Positions 1-6,572 of a DNA stretch of 6,946 bases are shown here, in pieces (positions within the stretch are counted from its first letter, which is position 1; every line of letters starts with the position of its first letter). A program made the position numbers and the translations under genes. The notes below the pieces were generated by a model, which had not been told where the DNA came from, did not search any database, and saw only the letters and a program-made list of their open reading frames with translations. This DNA comes from Prolixibacteraceae bacterium (lineage in GTDB: Bacteria > Bacteroidota > Bacteroidia > Bacteroidales > Prolixibacteraceae), in the NCBI GenBank assembly GCA_016931875.1, contig JAFGDX010000348.1, positions 1 through 6,946 on the forward strand, written 5' to 3'.

Positions 1-429
1 CAGGTTAATTTTTTCCCACGCACTTTTGCTCGTATTCCGGGAAAACAGCCCCATGTGTGTGCCGGCAAAAAGCAGGTTGTTCAGTTGCACCACCGAATAT
101 ATTTTTCGGTTGTCAATTCCATTGGGGAACCCCTGGTTGAAATCTGAAAACTGTTGAAAACTTCCGTCGCTTTTCCAAATCCCAATGTTTCCGTAAATAA
201 GAATATCATTTTCCGGGGTTTGCAGCGATCCGCGCACTGCCGCCAGGTTCCAGTTTTTGTAGGTATAATTGGATGGCAGCAGTTTCCGCGAAACATCGAT
301 GGAAGAAAAAATTCCGCGGTGGTTCATTACTATTCCCGAGGTGGCAAATAAAATGGCAAAAAAAGCAATAACAATCGCCGGCCATTTGTGCAGTTTTTTT
401 AAAATTTTCAGGGCTCTGTTTTTATTCAT
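1..429 (-). CDS. PepSY-type membrane protein with propeller-like periplasmic region (partial, 3' end off window)
   Basis: The reading frame opens at the ATG at 427-429 and stays open for 143 codons to the left edge, so the C-terminus is missing. A basic N-terminus ending in KKLHKWP is followed by one hydrophobic segment (about residues 17-36) and then NHRG. His14 and His37 bracket the helix. This is the pattern of the first helix of PepSY-associated membrane proteins, often linked to iron or redox functions. After the helix the chain is probably periplasmic. Residues about 68-143 contain two short β-rich units (DILIYGNIGIWKSD and NNLLFAGTHMGLFS) that resemble blades of regulator-type or YCF48-like β-propellers. 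That second assignment is inference from pattern only. The gene follows nrfA on the same strand after 172 bp and has a good promoter of its own, so it is probably a separate transcription unit. Its substrate or partner is unknown. Confidence 0.65.
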   Translation of the reverse strand, partial: MNKNRALKILKKLHKWPAIVIAFFAILFATSGIVMNHRGIFSSIDVSRKLLPSNYTYKNWNLAAVRGSLQTPENDILIYGNIGIWKSDGSFQQFSDFNQGFPNGIDNRKIYSVVQLNNLLFAGTHMGLFSRNTSKSAWEKINL

Positions 430-452
430 TCCTCAACACAATGTAAAAAAGG

Positions 453-483
453 CAAAAGTAAAAATCGTTTTGTTGGTAGTCAA
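453..483 (-). promoter_or_regulatory. Bacteroidota-type promoter for the PepSY-type gene
   Basis: Read on the minus strand, TTG (481-483) is separated by exactly 20 bases from TACTTTTG (453-460). The second element is a perfect match to the Bacteroidota -7 consensus TAnnTTTG, and the spacing is the expected one. Transcription would start near 449, leaving a leader of about 20 bases before the ATG at 429. No Shine-Dalgarno sequence is present, as is usual in this phylum. Confidence 0.65.
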
Positions 484-504
484 TGTGCAGATCGGTATGC
501 ACAT
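483..504. promoter_or_regulatory. 22-bp perfect inverted repeat, candidate operator upstream of the PepSY-type gene
   Basis: Arms ATGTGCA (483-489) and TGCACAT (498-504) are perfect inverted repeats around an 8-base spacer. The repeat abuts the -33 TTG of the promoter at 453-483 and is centred about 44 bases upstream of the predicted start site. This is where a dimeric activator, or a repressor blocking polymerase, could bind. No terminator-like T-run follows it. The cognate regulator cannot be named from the sequence. Confidence 0.45.
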
Positions 505-565
505 CGGGCTCATCAACCTTTCAACGCAAGCGGTTTTTACATGCCTTTTTCAATTCAACATCTAT

Positions 566-590
566 CTGTATTTTTTTATTTTAGATACAG
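566..590. repeat. A/T-rich hairpin just downstream of nrfA
   Basis: CTGTAT (566-571) and ATACAG (585-590) form a 6-bp stem around a 13-base A/T-rich loop, starting 11 bases past the nrfA stop codon. On the minus strand it could shape the 3' end of the nrfHA transcript. It lacks the G/C-rich stem and trailing U-run of a standard intrinsic terminator, so I annotate it only as an inverted repeat with a possible 3'-end role. Confidence 0.25.
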
Positions 591-601
591 TTTCAAAGCA
601 A

Positions 602-2119
602 CTAATAAACAGTCACCACTTCCCATGAATCTTCCCTTTTTTTTGCTTCTTTCATCCATTCAGGCACAACCGTTTTCAAAAATTCTTCTTTTTCGGCATC
701 CATGGTTTTAATATCCAGGCCAATAAATTCCTGTGCTTTTTCTTTGGTTGAAATGTCGGGGTAGGGAATTTCGCCTGTAAACCCCAGTTGAGCCAGCACC
801 CGTGCCAGTTTTATCCTGGTTTCCTGGGCAATTGTTATGGCTCCTGCAATCACTCTGCCAAGTTCAACCGGCGAATGAAATGATGCGCCATGACTTGCTG
901 CTGCATAATCCCACCGCCACTGTGCATGACGAATTCCCTGAAGGATATCTTTCATTTGTTCTTCGGAAGCGCCCAAATCCCATGCTTTTTTTGCTTCGAT
1001 GTGGGCACGCACAATCAGTTCTTCCAGTTTATCGCGGTTTTCAATAATTTTATCCTGGCGTTCATAAACATTTGCCATTAATGTTGCAGCCTCTTCGCGG
1101 TGGCAAACCTGGCACGAATTGGCAATGTTGTTTAATGGCGACTGCATTTTATGATCTGTAAATTTCTGGCCTCCTTCGCTTTTGTAAGGCATGTGGCAAT
1201 CGGCACACGAAACACCGCGCTGTGCATGAATCCCTGTCATGTAGGTTTCGTAGCCCGGATGTTGAGCTTTTAACATGGGTGCTTTGCTTATGGCGTGGGT
1301 CCAGTCGCTGAATTCCAGATTGTCGTAATATTCTTCCATTGCTTCGGCGGAAAAACCATTGTCCCAGGGATACATTAAATATTCGGCTCCTTCCACTTTT
1401 TTCTTGTCGAAATAATATTCCACATGGCATTGGGCGCAAACCAGGCTCCTCATTTCCTGGTGGCTGGCTTTGGTAACATCGCGCCCGATTCGTTCAAACG
1501 CTTCAATTAAAGCCGGTCGTGTAATGGTAAGGTTCATGGTTTCATTGTCGTGGCAATCGGCACAGCCTATCGGGTTCACAATTTCAGGTCCAAGTTCGGC
1601 CCACCTTCCGGTGTAAAACTGGGTTACCCCAATTTCATTCATTAATCTTGGTACATCGGGGCTTTTACAGGTCCAGCAGGTAGTGGGCATCGGTCCGTCT
1701 GTGGCTTTTTTGGGCGCTCCGGTGCGCAGGGTATTGTGAATATCGGTGACAGCGTAATAATGTCCTCTTGCCTGGTTGTAATCGTGCGAAAAACCATAAC
1801 CTGCCCAAAGAACCACCAAACGTGGATCTTCCTCCAGCATGTCGATCATGGCATTGCCGTTGTATTTGCTTCTGAACAGAGTGTCGGAAGTGCCGTAATA
1901 CGACTGAAATTCACGCGGATAATTTTCACCCCACACTTCATTTCGTGGTTCAAATTCGCTGATTTTATTTTTTGGCACATTTACAAAGGCCGCTTCTGCC
2001 CTTCGTTCAATAATCGACGAGGCCAGCAGGCCCAGCAAAAACACAACAACAATGGTGGCTAAAAAAATGGTCCATGCCAGCCACGGGCTTTTTTCGGTTA
2101 GTTTAAACTTTGCGTTCAT
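602..2119 (-). CDS. nrfA: Ammonia-forming cytochrome c nitrite reductase, pentahaem catalytic subunit NrfA
   Basis: NrfA reduces nitrite to ammonium with six electrons on the periplasmic side of the membrane. The 505-residue protein has the diagnostic lysine-ligated active-site haem motif CWTCK (148-152) and four CXXCH haem motifs at 186-190, 228-232, 305-309 and 336-340. By alignment to characterised NrfA, the catalytic residues are Arg132, Tyr235 and His287. The calcium ligands are Glu234, Tyr235, Lys284 and Gln286, in the motifs HVEYYF and KAQHPGYET. The C-terminal helical part carries the expected RHAQWRWD and ASHGASFHSP signatures. Residues about 14-36 are hydrophobic and act as signal peptide or membrane anchor. 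The ATG start gives a normal N-terminus and lies 13 bp after nrfH, so the two are co-transcribed. The stop is TAG. The gene is intact, with length normal for the family. The identification is near certain. Electrons would come from menaquinol through NrfH. Confidence 0.98.
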   Translation of the reverse strand: MNAKFKLTEKSPWLAWTIFLATIVVVFLLGLLASSIIERRAEAAFVNVPKNKISEFEPRNEVWGENYPREFQSYYGTSDTLFRSKYNGNAMIDMLEEDPRLVVLWAGYGFSHDYNQARGHYYAVTDIHNTLRTGAPKKATDGPMPTTCWTCKSPDVPRLMNEIGVTQFYTGRWAELGPEIVNPIGCADCHDNETMNLTITRPALIEAFERIGRDVTKASHQEMRSLVCAQCHVEYYFDKKKVEGAEYLMYPWDNGFSAEAMEEYYDNLEFSDWTHAISKAPMLKAQHPGYETYMTGIHAQRGVSCADCHMPYKSEGGQKFTDHKMQSPLNNIANSCQVCHREEAATLMANVYERQDKIIENRDKLEELIVRAHIEAKKAWDLGASEEQMKDILQGIRHAQWRWDYAAASHGASFHSPVELGRVIAGAITIAQETRIKLARVLAQLGFTGEIPYPDISTKEKAQEFIGLDIKTMDAEKEEFLKTVVPEWMKEAKKREDSWEVVTVY

Positions 2120-2132
2120 ATTGATATGTATT

Positions 2133-2708
2133 TTAATTGTTTTTTATGTATTCTTTAATCCAGTCGGGAACAGGGCTTTCAGGAAGCGGGACCTGAGCAT
2201 TCGGAACACTGGAAAGACTGTTCACCCGGCCGTGTGGAACTTCCCGGTGGCAATCCCAGCATTTTCTGTCGGTCATGTGTTCATAGTGTGCTTTTACCCC
2301 TGCCTCAAGTTTGGGGTCGTTTAATAATTTTGAATGACAACGAACACAGTTTTGATGCACCACCCCGGCCCCTTCCTCTTTTATAAAAATAACCTGCGGC
2401 TCTCTTCTGAGTGTAAAAATGGTAGCATGCCGCATTCCGTCCTTGGCTTTGAAATAAAACTTGTTAACCACGTTGTTGTGTGGCACATGACAATCGTTGC
2501 AATGCGCCACTTCGCGGTGTGAACCGTGGCTCCAGGTGGCATACTGCGGAGCCATAATATGACAGTTGGTGCAGGTGGAAGGATTGTCGGACAAGTAGGA
2601 GTGGGCCTTCGAAATATAAAATGTAAAAATGATTAGGCCTGCGAAGATGCTGGTTATAATCAGTACAGGTAACTTCCATCGGTCAGGTGGTAAAAGCTTT
2701 TTCAACAT
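2133..2708 (-). CDS. nrfH: Tetrahaem membrane quinol dehydrogenase NrfH (NapC/NirT family)
   Basis: NrfH oxidises menaquinol in the membrane and passes electrons to NrfA. The 191-residue protein has one N-terminal helix (about residues 13-32) followed by a periplasmic domain with four haem motifs: CTNCH (46-50), CNDCH (70-74), CVRCH (121-125) and CWDCH (150-154). Met52, in CHIM, matches the methionine ligand of haem 1 in NrfH. Asp90, in KAKDG, matches the conserved acidic residue near haem 1 and the quinol site. The C-terminal 30 or so residues (from about 160) carry no haem motif and are Pro/Ser-rich. The ATG at 2706-2708 directly precedes a basic stretch and the helix, and no better start is visible. 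It is the first gene of the nrfHA operon. The regulatory region lies immediately upstream, with a palindromic activator-type site about 50 bp from the start codon. Confidence 0.97.
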   Translation of the reverse strand: MLKKLLPPDRWKLPVLIITSIFAGLIIFTFYISKAHSYLSDNPSTCTNCHIMAPQYATWSHGSHREVAHCNDCHVPHNNVVNKFYFKAKDGMRHATIFTLRREPQVIFIKEEGAGVVHQNCVRCHSKLLNDPKLEAGVKAHYEHMTDRKCWDCHREVPHGRVNSLSSVPNAQVPLPESPVPDWIKEYIKNN

Positions 2709-2730
2709 AGTTTATCCGGTTATTTTCGTC

Positions 2731-2739
2731 CAAATTTTA
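2731..2739 (-). promoter_or_regulatory. Likely -7 region of the nrfHA promoter
   Basis: On the minus strand TAAAATTTG resembles the Bacteroidota -7 box TAnnTTTG with one extra base; read as AAAATTTG it matches 7 of 8 positions. The predicted start site is near 2727, giving a leader of about 19 bases. No TTG is seen at the -33 spacing. That position is instead taken by the edge of the palindrome at 2760-2775, which would fit an activator-dependent promoter. Confidence 0.45.
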
Positions 2740-2759
2740 CTGTTTTCATACTGAAAAGT

Positions 2760-2775
2760 TGTAACACTTGTTACA
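2760..2775. promoter_or_regulatory. CRP/FNR-family (HcpR-like) operator upstream of nrfHA
   Basis: TGTAACACTTGTTACA is a perfect palindrome with 7-bp arms around a 2-bp centre. It contains GTAACnnnnGTTAC, which I recall as the half-site pattern proposed for HcpR-type CRP/FNR regulators of nitrogen-oxide stress in some anaerobes. Its centre (2767.5) is about 40.5 bases upstream of the predicted nrfH start site, the classical class II activator position. The protein that binds it is inferred, since no regulator gene lies in the window. Confidence 0.6.
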
Positions 2776-2839
2776 TTTTCACTGAAAATATTATGATTAT
2801 TTAAAACCAGAATAAATAAGCAAATATGTTATTGAACTA

Positions 2840-2869
2840 TTGTTCCGGTATTTAAAGAAAGTGGTTTTG
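2840..2869 (+). promoter_or_regulatory. Possible promoter of the outer-membrane β-barrel gene
   Basis: TTG at 2840-2842 is followed, after 19 bases, by TGGTTTTG (2862-2869), which matches the -7 consensus TAnnTTTG at 7 of 8 positions. The predicted start near 2873 would leave a leader of about 60 bases. The region is very A/T-rich, so chance matches are possible. Confidence 0.35.
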
Positions 2870-2930
2870 TTTTAATTTTAAGGGATAAAAATTGAAGTAG
2901 TTTTTATTTTCAACAAAAACCAAAATTCAG

Positions 2931-4172
2931 ATGCTAACCATGAAAAGGATATTTGTATTGTTGCTCATTTGTTTATCCGTGAATGTATACTCTCAGGGAT
3001 TTTTATCTTCCAAAAATGTACAAGTCGATCTTTCCGGTTTTGTGCGGAATGATTTTATTTTCGACTCCAGAAGAAATGTAGATGCCTGTGATCATCTTTT
3101 GGAAATTTTTCCGCAAATGCCGGTTTATGATGAAAATGGAGAGGATATAAATGCCCAGCCCAGCGCCCATTTTCTCAATACGTTTACACGACTCGGAACA
3201 CGCTTTTCGGGACTCGAAATGGGAAAAGCACAAATCGGGGCTTATCTTGAAGTTGATTTTACCGGCGGAACCGCCACCAACAGTCTGCGTTTGCGGCACG
3301 CATACACCCAGTTTACATGGCCCAAAACCAAACTTTTGTTTGGCCGAACATGGCATCCTACTTTTATTGAAAAAGTGTATCCGTCAACACTAAATGAAAA
3401 TACCGGGTTGCCTTTCCAGGTTTTCAACCGCAGTCCGCAACTCCGGGTAACACATCGGTTAAATGAACATCTCGATCTTATTCTGGCAGCTGTGTACCAG
3501 TTTAAATATGCCAACACCGGCCCGGCCGGGAAAACATACCAATACCAGCGCGATGCAGTTGTTCCAAATTTACACGGGCAGTTGCAGTATTACAATGAAA
3601 ACTGGGTTTTGGGTGCGGCACTTGACTGGAAAATGATTCAACCCCGTACCTACACAACCGGAACCGGTGGCACCTATAAAACAACCGAAAAGCTTGGAAC
3701 CATGGCTGCAATGGCCTATCTGAAATTCACCAAAAACAACTTTGAGTTGAAAGCCAAAACCATGTACGGACAAAATGTTTGCGAAAGTTTGCTGCCCAGT
3801 GGTTATGCAGTTGCTTCGTTAAACAGCACTACCGGCGCTGAAACCTACACACCGTTTAATCATTTATACAATTGGGTGAATATGGTGTATGGTCAAAAAT
3901 GGAAAGTTGGGCTTTTCGCAGGATATCTGAAAAATATGGGAACATCCGAAAACCCGGTTGGCCCGTTTTATGGCTTTGCAACCAATGCCGGTATGATGTA
4001 TAAAATTTCACCCCAGTTGATTTTCAATTTCAAAAACTTTATGTTTGGATGGGAAATGAGTCTTACAACCGTAGCATATGGTGAAAACGATTTTAATGAT
4101 AAAGCCAAAGTAAAAAATACCGAAAATGTTACAAATTTCAGAAATATGATTGCCGTTGCTTACAATTTCTGA
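2931..4172 (+). CDS. Outer-membrane β-barrel protein, putative porin (DcaP-like)
   Basis: The 413-residue protein begins with a signal peptide (basic KR, hydrophobic IFVLLLICLSVNVYS, probable cleavage near residue 21). The mature part alternates hydrophobic and polar residues in many short strands rich in aromatic residues and Gly, and it ends in AVAYNF. A terminal Phe is the usual C-terminal signal for outer-membrane barrel insertion. The first mature strand (SGFVRNDFIFDSR) and the segment around residues 105-145 (LEVDF, LRLRHAYTQF, LLFGRTWHP) recall DcaP-type and related porins, so a solute channel is the best guess, but the substrate is unknown. Cys53 and Cys284 are the only mature cysteines. 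The start may be the ATG at 2931 or, more conventionally, the one at 2940, which begins MKRIF. The gene is divergent from nrfHA and is closed by a terminator, so it is probably monocistronic. Confidence 0.7.
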   Translation: MLTMKRIFVLLLICLSVNVYSQGFLSSKNVQVDLSGFVRNDFIFDSRRNVDACDHLLEIFPQMPVYDENGEDINAQPSAHFLNTFTRLGTRFSGLEMGKAQIGAYLEVDFTGGTATNSLRLRHAYTQFTWPKTKLLFGRTWHPTFIEKVYPSTLNENTGLPFQVFNRSPQLRVTHRLNEHLDLILAAVYQFKYANTGPAGKTYQYQRDAVVPNLHGQLQYYNENWVLGAALDWKMIQPRTYTTGTGGTYKTTEKLGTMAAMAYLKFTKNNFELKAKTMYGQNVCESLLPSGYAVASLNSTTGAETYTPFNHLYNWVNMVYGQKWKVGLFAGYLKNMGTSENPVGPFYGFATNAGMMYKISPQLIFNFKNFMFGWEMSLTTVAYGENDFNDKAKVKNTENVTNFRNMIAVAYNF

Positions 4173-4210
4173 TAATACTTGTTAATTTTACGGCTAATAA
4201 CATTCATCAG

Positions 4211-4245
4211 GGCTGTCAGCAGAAAAAGAAAAAGACAGCCTTTTT
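4211..4245 (+). terminator. Intrinsic terminator after the β-barrel gene
   Basis: GGCTGTC (4211-4217) and GACAGCC (4234-4240) form a perfect 7-bp stem with a 16-base A-rich loop. A T-run at 4241-4245 follows directly. It lies 38 bases past the stop codon of the porin-like gene and 23 bases before the ATG of the next gene. It most simply ends the porin transcript, but it could also act as a leader hairpin for the ACT gene. Confidence 0.75.
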
Positions 4246-4268
4246 ACATGAAATAAAAAAACAAAAAA

Positions 4269-4700
4269 ATGGCTTACGAAATATCCGTTTTTCTTGAAAA
4301 CAGGATTACCCATTTCGAGAAAATAACCGGCATTCTGAAAACGGAAAATATCAATATCCGTTCAGTTTCATTAAACAGTGTTTTGCATGGCTGGGGGGTT
4401 TTACATATGTTGGTAAACAAACCCGAAAAAGCATATCAGTTACTGTCGGAAAGAGGAAGCGCAGTGGTTTTACGAGAAGTTATAGCCCTGGAAATGAAAG
4501 ATGAAGCCGGCGGACTGGACGAACTTCTGGTTAAAATTTCGCGGGCCGGAATTCATATTGAACGTGCCGACAGCCGGTTGATTTCAGAAAGCGGAATGGC
4601 CGTGTTGATACTGGAAGTGGCCGATGTACTGGAAGCCAAGCGACGCCTTGAAATAAACAATGTTCATTTGCTCGACGATGATGTTGTTTATGGCAAATAG
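4269..4700 (+). CDS. Tandem ACT-domain protein, partner of phenylacetate-CoA ligase
   Basis: This 143-residue protein consists of two ACT (βαββαβ) units, about residues 2-70 and 71-141, with no catalytic domain. ACT domains bind amino acids or related small molecules, and stand-alone tandem-ACT proteins often sit beside phenylacetate-CoA ligase or indolepyruvate oxidoreductase genes. A regulatory role for PaaK or its pathway is therefore likely but inferred. The first domain begins AYEISVFLENRITHFEKI. The ligand-loop Gly usual in ACT domains (N-x-x-G-x-L) is replaced by Thr14. The second domain keeps Gly at 81-82 (DEAGGLDELL). The ATG follows an A-rich leader. The protein is homologous along its length to the product of 6061-6489, suggesting an old duplication around paaK. 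The gap to paaK is 57 bp and no terminator is seen in it. Confidence 0.85.
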   Translation: MAYEISVFLENRITHFEKITGILKTENINIRSVSLNSVLHGWGVLHMLVNKPEKAYQLLSERGSAVVLREVIALEMKDEAGGLDELLVKISRAGIHIERADSRLISESGMAVLILEVADVLEAKRRLEINNVHLLDDDVVYGK

Positions 4701-4757
4701 GCTGAGTTTTCAAAAAAAAATAGAAATCTTATACCAACCTTTTTAGCTTTTGATTGA

Positions 4758-6056
4758 ATGATTTGGAACGAAAAAATTGAATGTGCTTCCAGAGATGAAA
4801 TGGCAGCCATCCAATCGGAGAGACTTATAACTACTGTAAAACGAATATACCACAACATACCCAGTTACAGGGCAAAAATGCAGGAAAAAGGAATTCTTCC
4901 GGGCGATATTAAAAGTGTGGAGAATTTAAAAGACCTGCCTTTTACCAACAAAACCGATTTGCGCGACAATTACCCGTTTGGCATGTTTACCGTGCCAATG
5001 AGCGAAATTGTTCGTCTGCATGCCAGCTCGGGCACTACCGGCAAACCAACAGTGGTGGGATACACGCGCAACGATTTGCAAATGTGGGCTGAAGTGGTAA
5101 CCCGTTCACTTTGTATGGCCGGAATTCATAAAAACGATATTGTGCAGGTGGCTTATGGTTACGGCTTGTTTACCGGCGGACTGGGCCTGCATTACGGAAC
5201 CGAAAACCTGGGCGCAACGGTTATTCCCATTTCCGGCGGAAATACAAAAAAACAAATTCAGCTGATGCAGGATTTTGGCTCAACAGCCATTGCCTGCACC
5301 CCGTCGTATGCACTTTACCTTGCCGAAGCCATGCAGGAGATCGGAGTCGATCCGGAAAGCCTGAAACTCAGGGTGGGTATTTTTGGCGCCGAACCGTGGA
5401 GCGAAAATATGCGAAAGGAAATTGAAGCCAAACTCAAAATCAAAGCCATTGATATTTACGGGCTGAGCGAAATCGTTGGCCCCGGCGTTTCGTGCGAATG
5501 TGTGCACCAGAAAGGGATGCATGTAAACGAAGACCATTTTATTCCGGAAATCATCGACCCTGAAACATTGCAGCCTGTGGACCCAGGAGTAATTGGCGAG
5601 CTGGTTTTCAGTACAATAACCAAAGAGGGGATTCCGATTATCCGCTACCGCACCCGCGATTTAACACGTTTGATTTACGATACCTGCAAATGTGGCCGGA
5701 CACTGGTTCGGATGGAAAAATGTATGGGCCGCAGCGACGATATGTTAATCATCCGCGGTGTAAATGTTTTCCCCTCGCAAATAGAAAGTGTTCTGCTCGA
5801 AATGAGTGAAACTGAACCTCATTACCTGTTGATTGTGGAACGTGAAGGAACACTCGATATTCTGAAACTGATGGTAGAAGTGCAGGAACAGTTTTTTTCA
5901 GATGAAATAAAGGAACTGGAAGCACTGCGAAAAAAAATTCGTAACAATATTCAAAGTACACTGGGCATTTCGGTTGATGTAAAACTGGTAGAACCCAAAA
6001 CCATTGAACGAACTGCCGGCAAAGCAAAACGTGTGATTGATAACCGAAAAATCTGA
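4758..6056 (+). CDS. paaK: Phenylacetate-CoA ligase (aryl-acid:CoA ligase, AMP-forming)
   Basis: PaaK activates phenylacetate, or related arylacetates such as indoleacetate, to the CoA thioester through an acyl-adenylate in the cytoplasm. The 432-residue length is normal for the family. The AMP-binding P-loop is [10 protein letters not shown] (89-98). YGLSE (234-238) is the adenine/substrate motif, and the family block [11 protein letters not shown] covers 295-305. [20 protein letters not shown] (324-343) is the hinge and C-terminal lid signature. Lys422 in TAGKAKRV is the likely adenylation lysine. Cys246, Cys248, Cys310 and Cys312 (GVSCEC and CKCGRT) could form a metal-binding knuckle. E. 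coli PaaK as I recall it lacks the CXCG pair. The gene lies between two ACT-protein genes, with the next ATG only 4 bp after its stop, so it is co-transcribed with at least the downstream one. In anaerobes such enzymes can serve either arylpyruvate oxidation or reverse synthesis of aromatic amino acids. The actual substrate is not determinable here. Confidence 0.95.
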   Translation: MIWNEKIECASRDEMAAIQSERLITTVKRIYHNIPSYRAKMQEKGILPGDIKSVENLKDLPFTNKTDLRDNYPFGMFTVPMSEIVRLHASSGTTGKPTVVGYTRNDLQMWAEVVTRSLCMAGIHKNDIVQVAYGYGLFTGGLGLHYGTENLGATVIPISGGNTKKQIQLMQDFGSTAIACTPSYALYLAEAMQEIGVDPESLKLRVGIFGAEPWSENMRKEIEAKLKIKAIDIYGLSEIVGPGVSCECVHQKGMHVNEDHFIPEIIDPETLQPVDPGVIGELVFSTITKEGIPIIRYRTRDLTRLIYDTCKCGRTLVRMEKCMGRSDDMLIIRGVNVFPSQIESVLLEMSETEPHYLLIVEREGTLDILKLMVEVQEQFFSDEIKELEALRKKIRNNIQSTLGISVDVKLVEPKTIERTAGKAKRVIDNRKI

Positions 6057-6060
6057 CAAA

Positions 6061-6489
6061 ATGATAATCAAACAAGTATCTGTTTTTCTCGAAAATAAAT
6101 CGGGGAGACTAAACGAGGTAACTCAAATTTTAGGCGACTCCGGAATTAATATTTCTGCATTTACCATTGCCGATACATCCGATTTTGGAATATTACGGTT
6201 AATTGTTTCCAACCCCGACAAAGCCTGCGAAATATTAAAACAAAACCGCTTTTCGGTAAAAACCACCGATGTTGTTCTGGCCAAAACATCCAACCAGCCC
6301 GGGAGCCTTTCAAAATTGCTGAAAATTTTAAGTGAAGGAGGTTCGTTTATTGAATATATGTATGCATTTTCCATGGAACAGGATTCGGCAACCATTGTCA
6401 TCCGGCCAGCCAGTATTCAAAAATGTGTGGAAATTCTTCAAAACCACAAAAACGATTTTCTTTTTCATGAAGGCGATTTTTTATTGTAG
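6061..6489 (+). CDS. Tandem ACT-domain protein downstream of paaK
   Basis: This 142-residue protein has two ACT units (about residues 3-72 and 73-141). Both ligand loops keep the usual glycine: ENKSGRLNEV with Gly15, and NQPGSLSKLL with Gly81. It aligns along its whole length with the protein encoded at 4269-4700, most obviously at SVFLEN, at IN(I) before the second strand, and at NKP/NPDKA. I chose the ATG at 6061, four bases after the paaK stop. An in-frame TTG at 6037 would overlap paaK by 20 bp and adds eight residues that do not belong to the ACT fold. Tight coupling to paaK and proximity to pheA suggest an aromatic amino acid or arylpyruvate sensor for the ligase pathway. That is inference from context. 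Confidence 0.88.
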   Translation: MIIKQVSVFLENKSGRLNEVTQILGDSGINISAFTIADTSDFGILRLIVSNPDKACEILKQNRFSVKTTDVVLAKTSNQPGSLSKLLKILSEGGSFIEYMYAFSMEQDSATIVIRPASIQKCVEILQNHKNDFLFHEGDFLL

Positions 6490-6544
6490 AATAGCACAGT
6501 CAAAAGTAAAACCGCCCATTTCACCAATCTTAGTTCAGAATTTG

Positions 6545-6552
6545 TATCTTTG
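6545..6552 (+). promoter_or_regulatory. Bacteroidota -7 box upstream of pheA
   Basis: TATCTTTG is a perfect TAnnTTTG match. It lies 20 bases before the pheA ATG, so transcription would start near 6556 with a short leader of about 17 bases. Only a weak TTTC (6519-6522) occupies the -33 position. pheA is therefore likely to have its own start site, although read-through from the paaK unit is also possible because no terminator is visible between them. Confidence 0.5.
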
Positions 6553-6572
6553 GATGCATTAAAAATAATGGA

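Noticed and set aside
526..538. AACGCAAGCGGTT as a terminator or operator
   Set aside because: The arms are imperfect, only three central base pairs are solid, and the loop is too small for a stable hairpin.
269..628. Open frame of 119 codons on the plus strand
   Set aside because: It runs antisense to the PepSY-type gene, across its promoter and into the nrfA end. Its composition looks like reverse-complement noise with no recognisable domain.
1736..2062. Open frame of 108 codons on the plus strand inside nrfA
   Set aside because: It is fully antisense to the well-supported nrfA coding sequence and has no family features.
2961..2978. Possible lipoprotein signal (LLIC) in the β-barrel protein
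   Set aside because: The residue before the cysteine is Ile rather than Gly, Ala or Ser, and the sequence continues hydrophobic to a normal signal peptidase I type site.
4744..4752. TAGCTTTTG before paaK as a promoter -7 box
   Set aside because: It has one extra base relative to TAnnTTTG, no TTG lies at the right distance, and transcription would start almost at the ATG. Co-transcription with the upstream ACT gene is simpler.
6037..6060. TTG start that would lengthen the second ACT protein by eight residues
   Set aside because: It overlaps the end of paaK, the added residues do not fit the ACT fold, and the ATG at 6061 sits four bases after the paaK stop with the same N-terminal pattern as the paralogue.
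5749..6075. Open frame of 108 codons on the minus strand
   Set aside because: It is antisense to the conserved C-terminal part of paaK and has no recognisable features.
6335..6341. Perfect Shine-Dalgarno-like AAGGAGG
   Set aside because: It lies inside the second ACT gene. The downstream ATG is in no convincing frame, and genes in this window do not use Shine-Dalgarno sequences.
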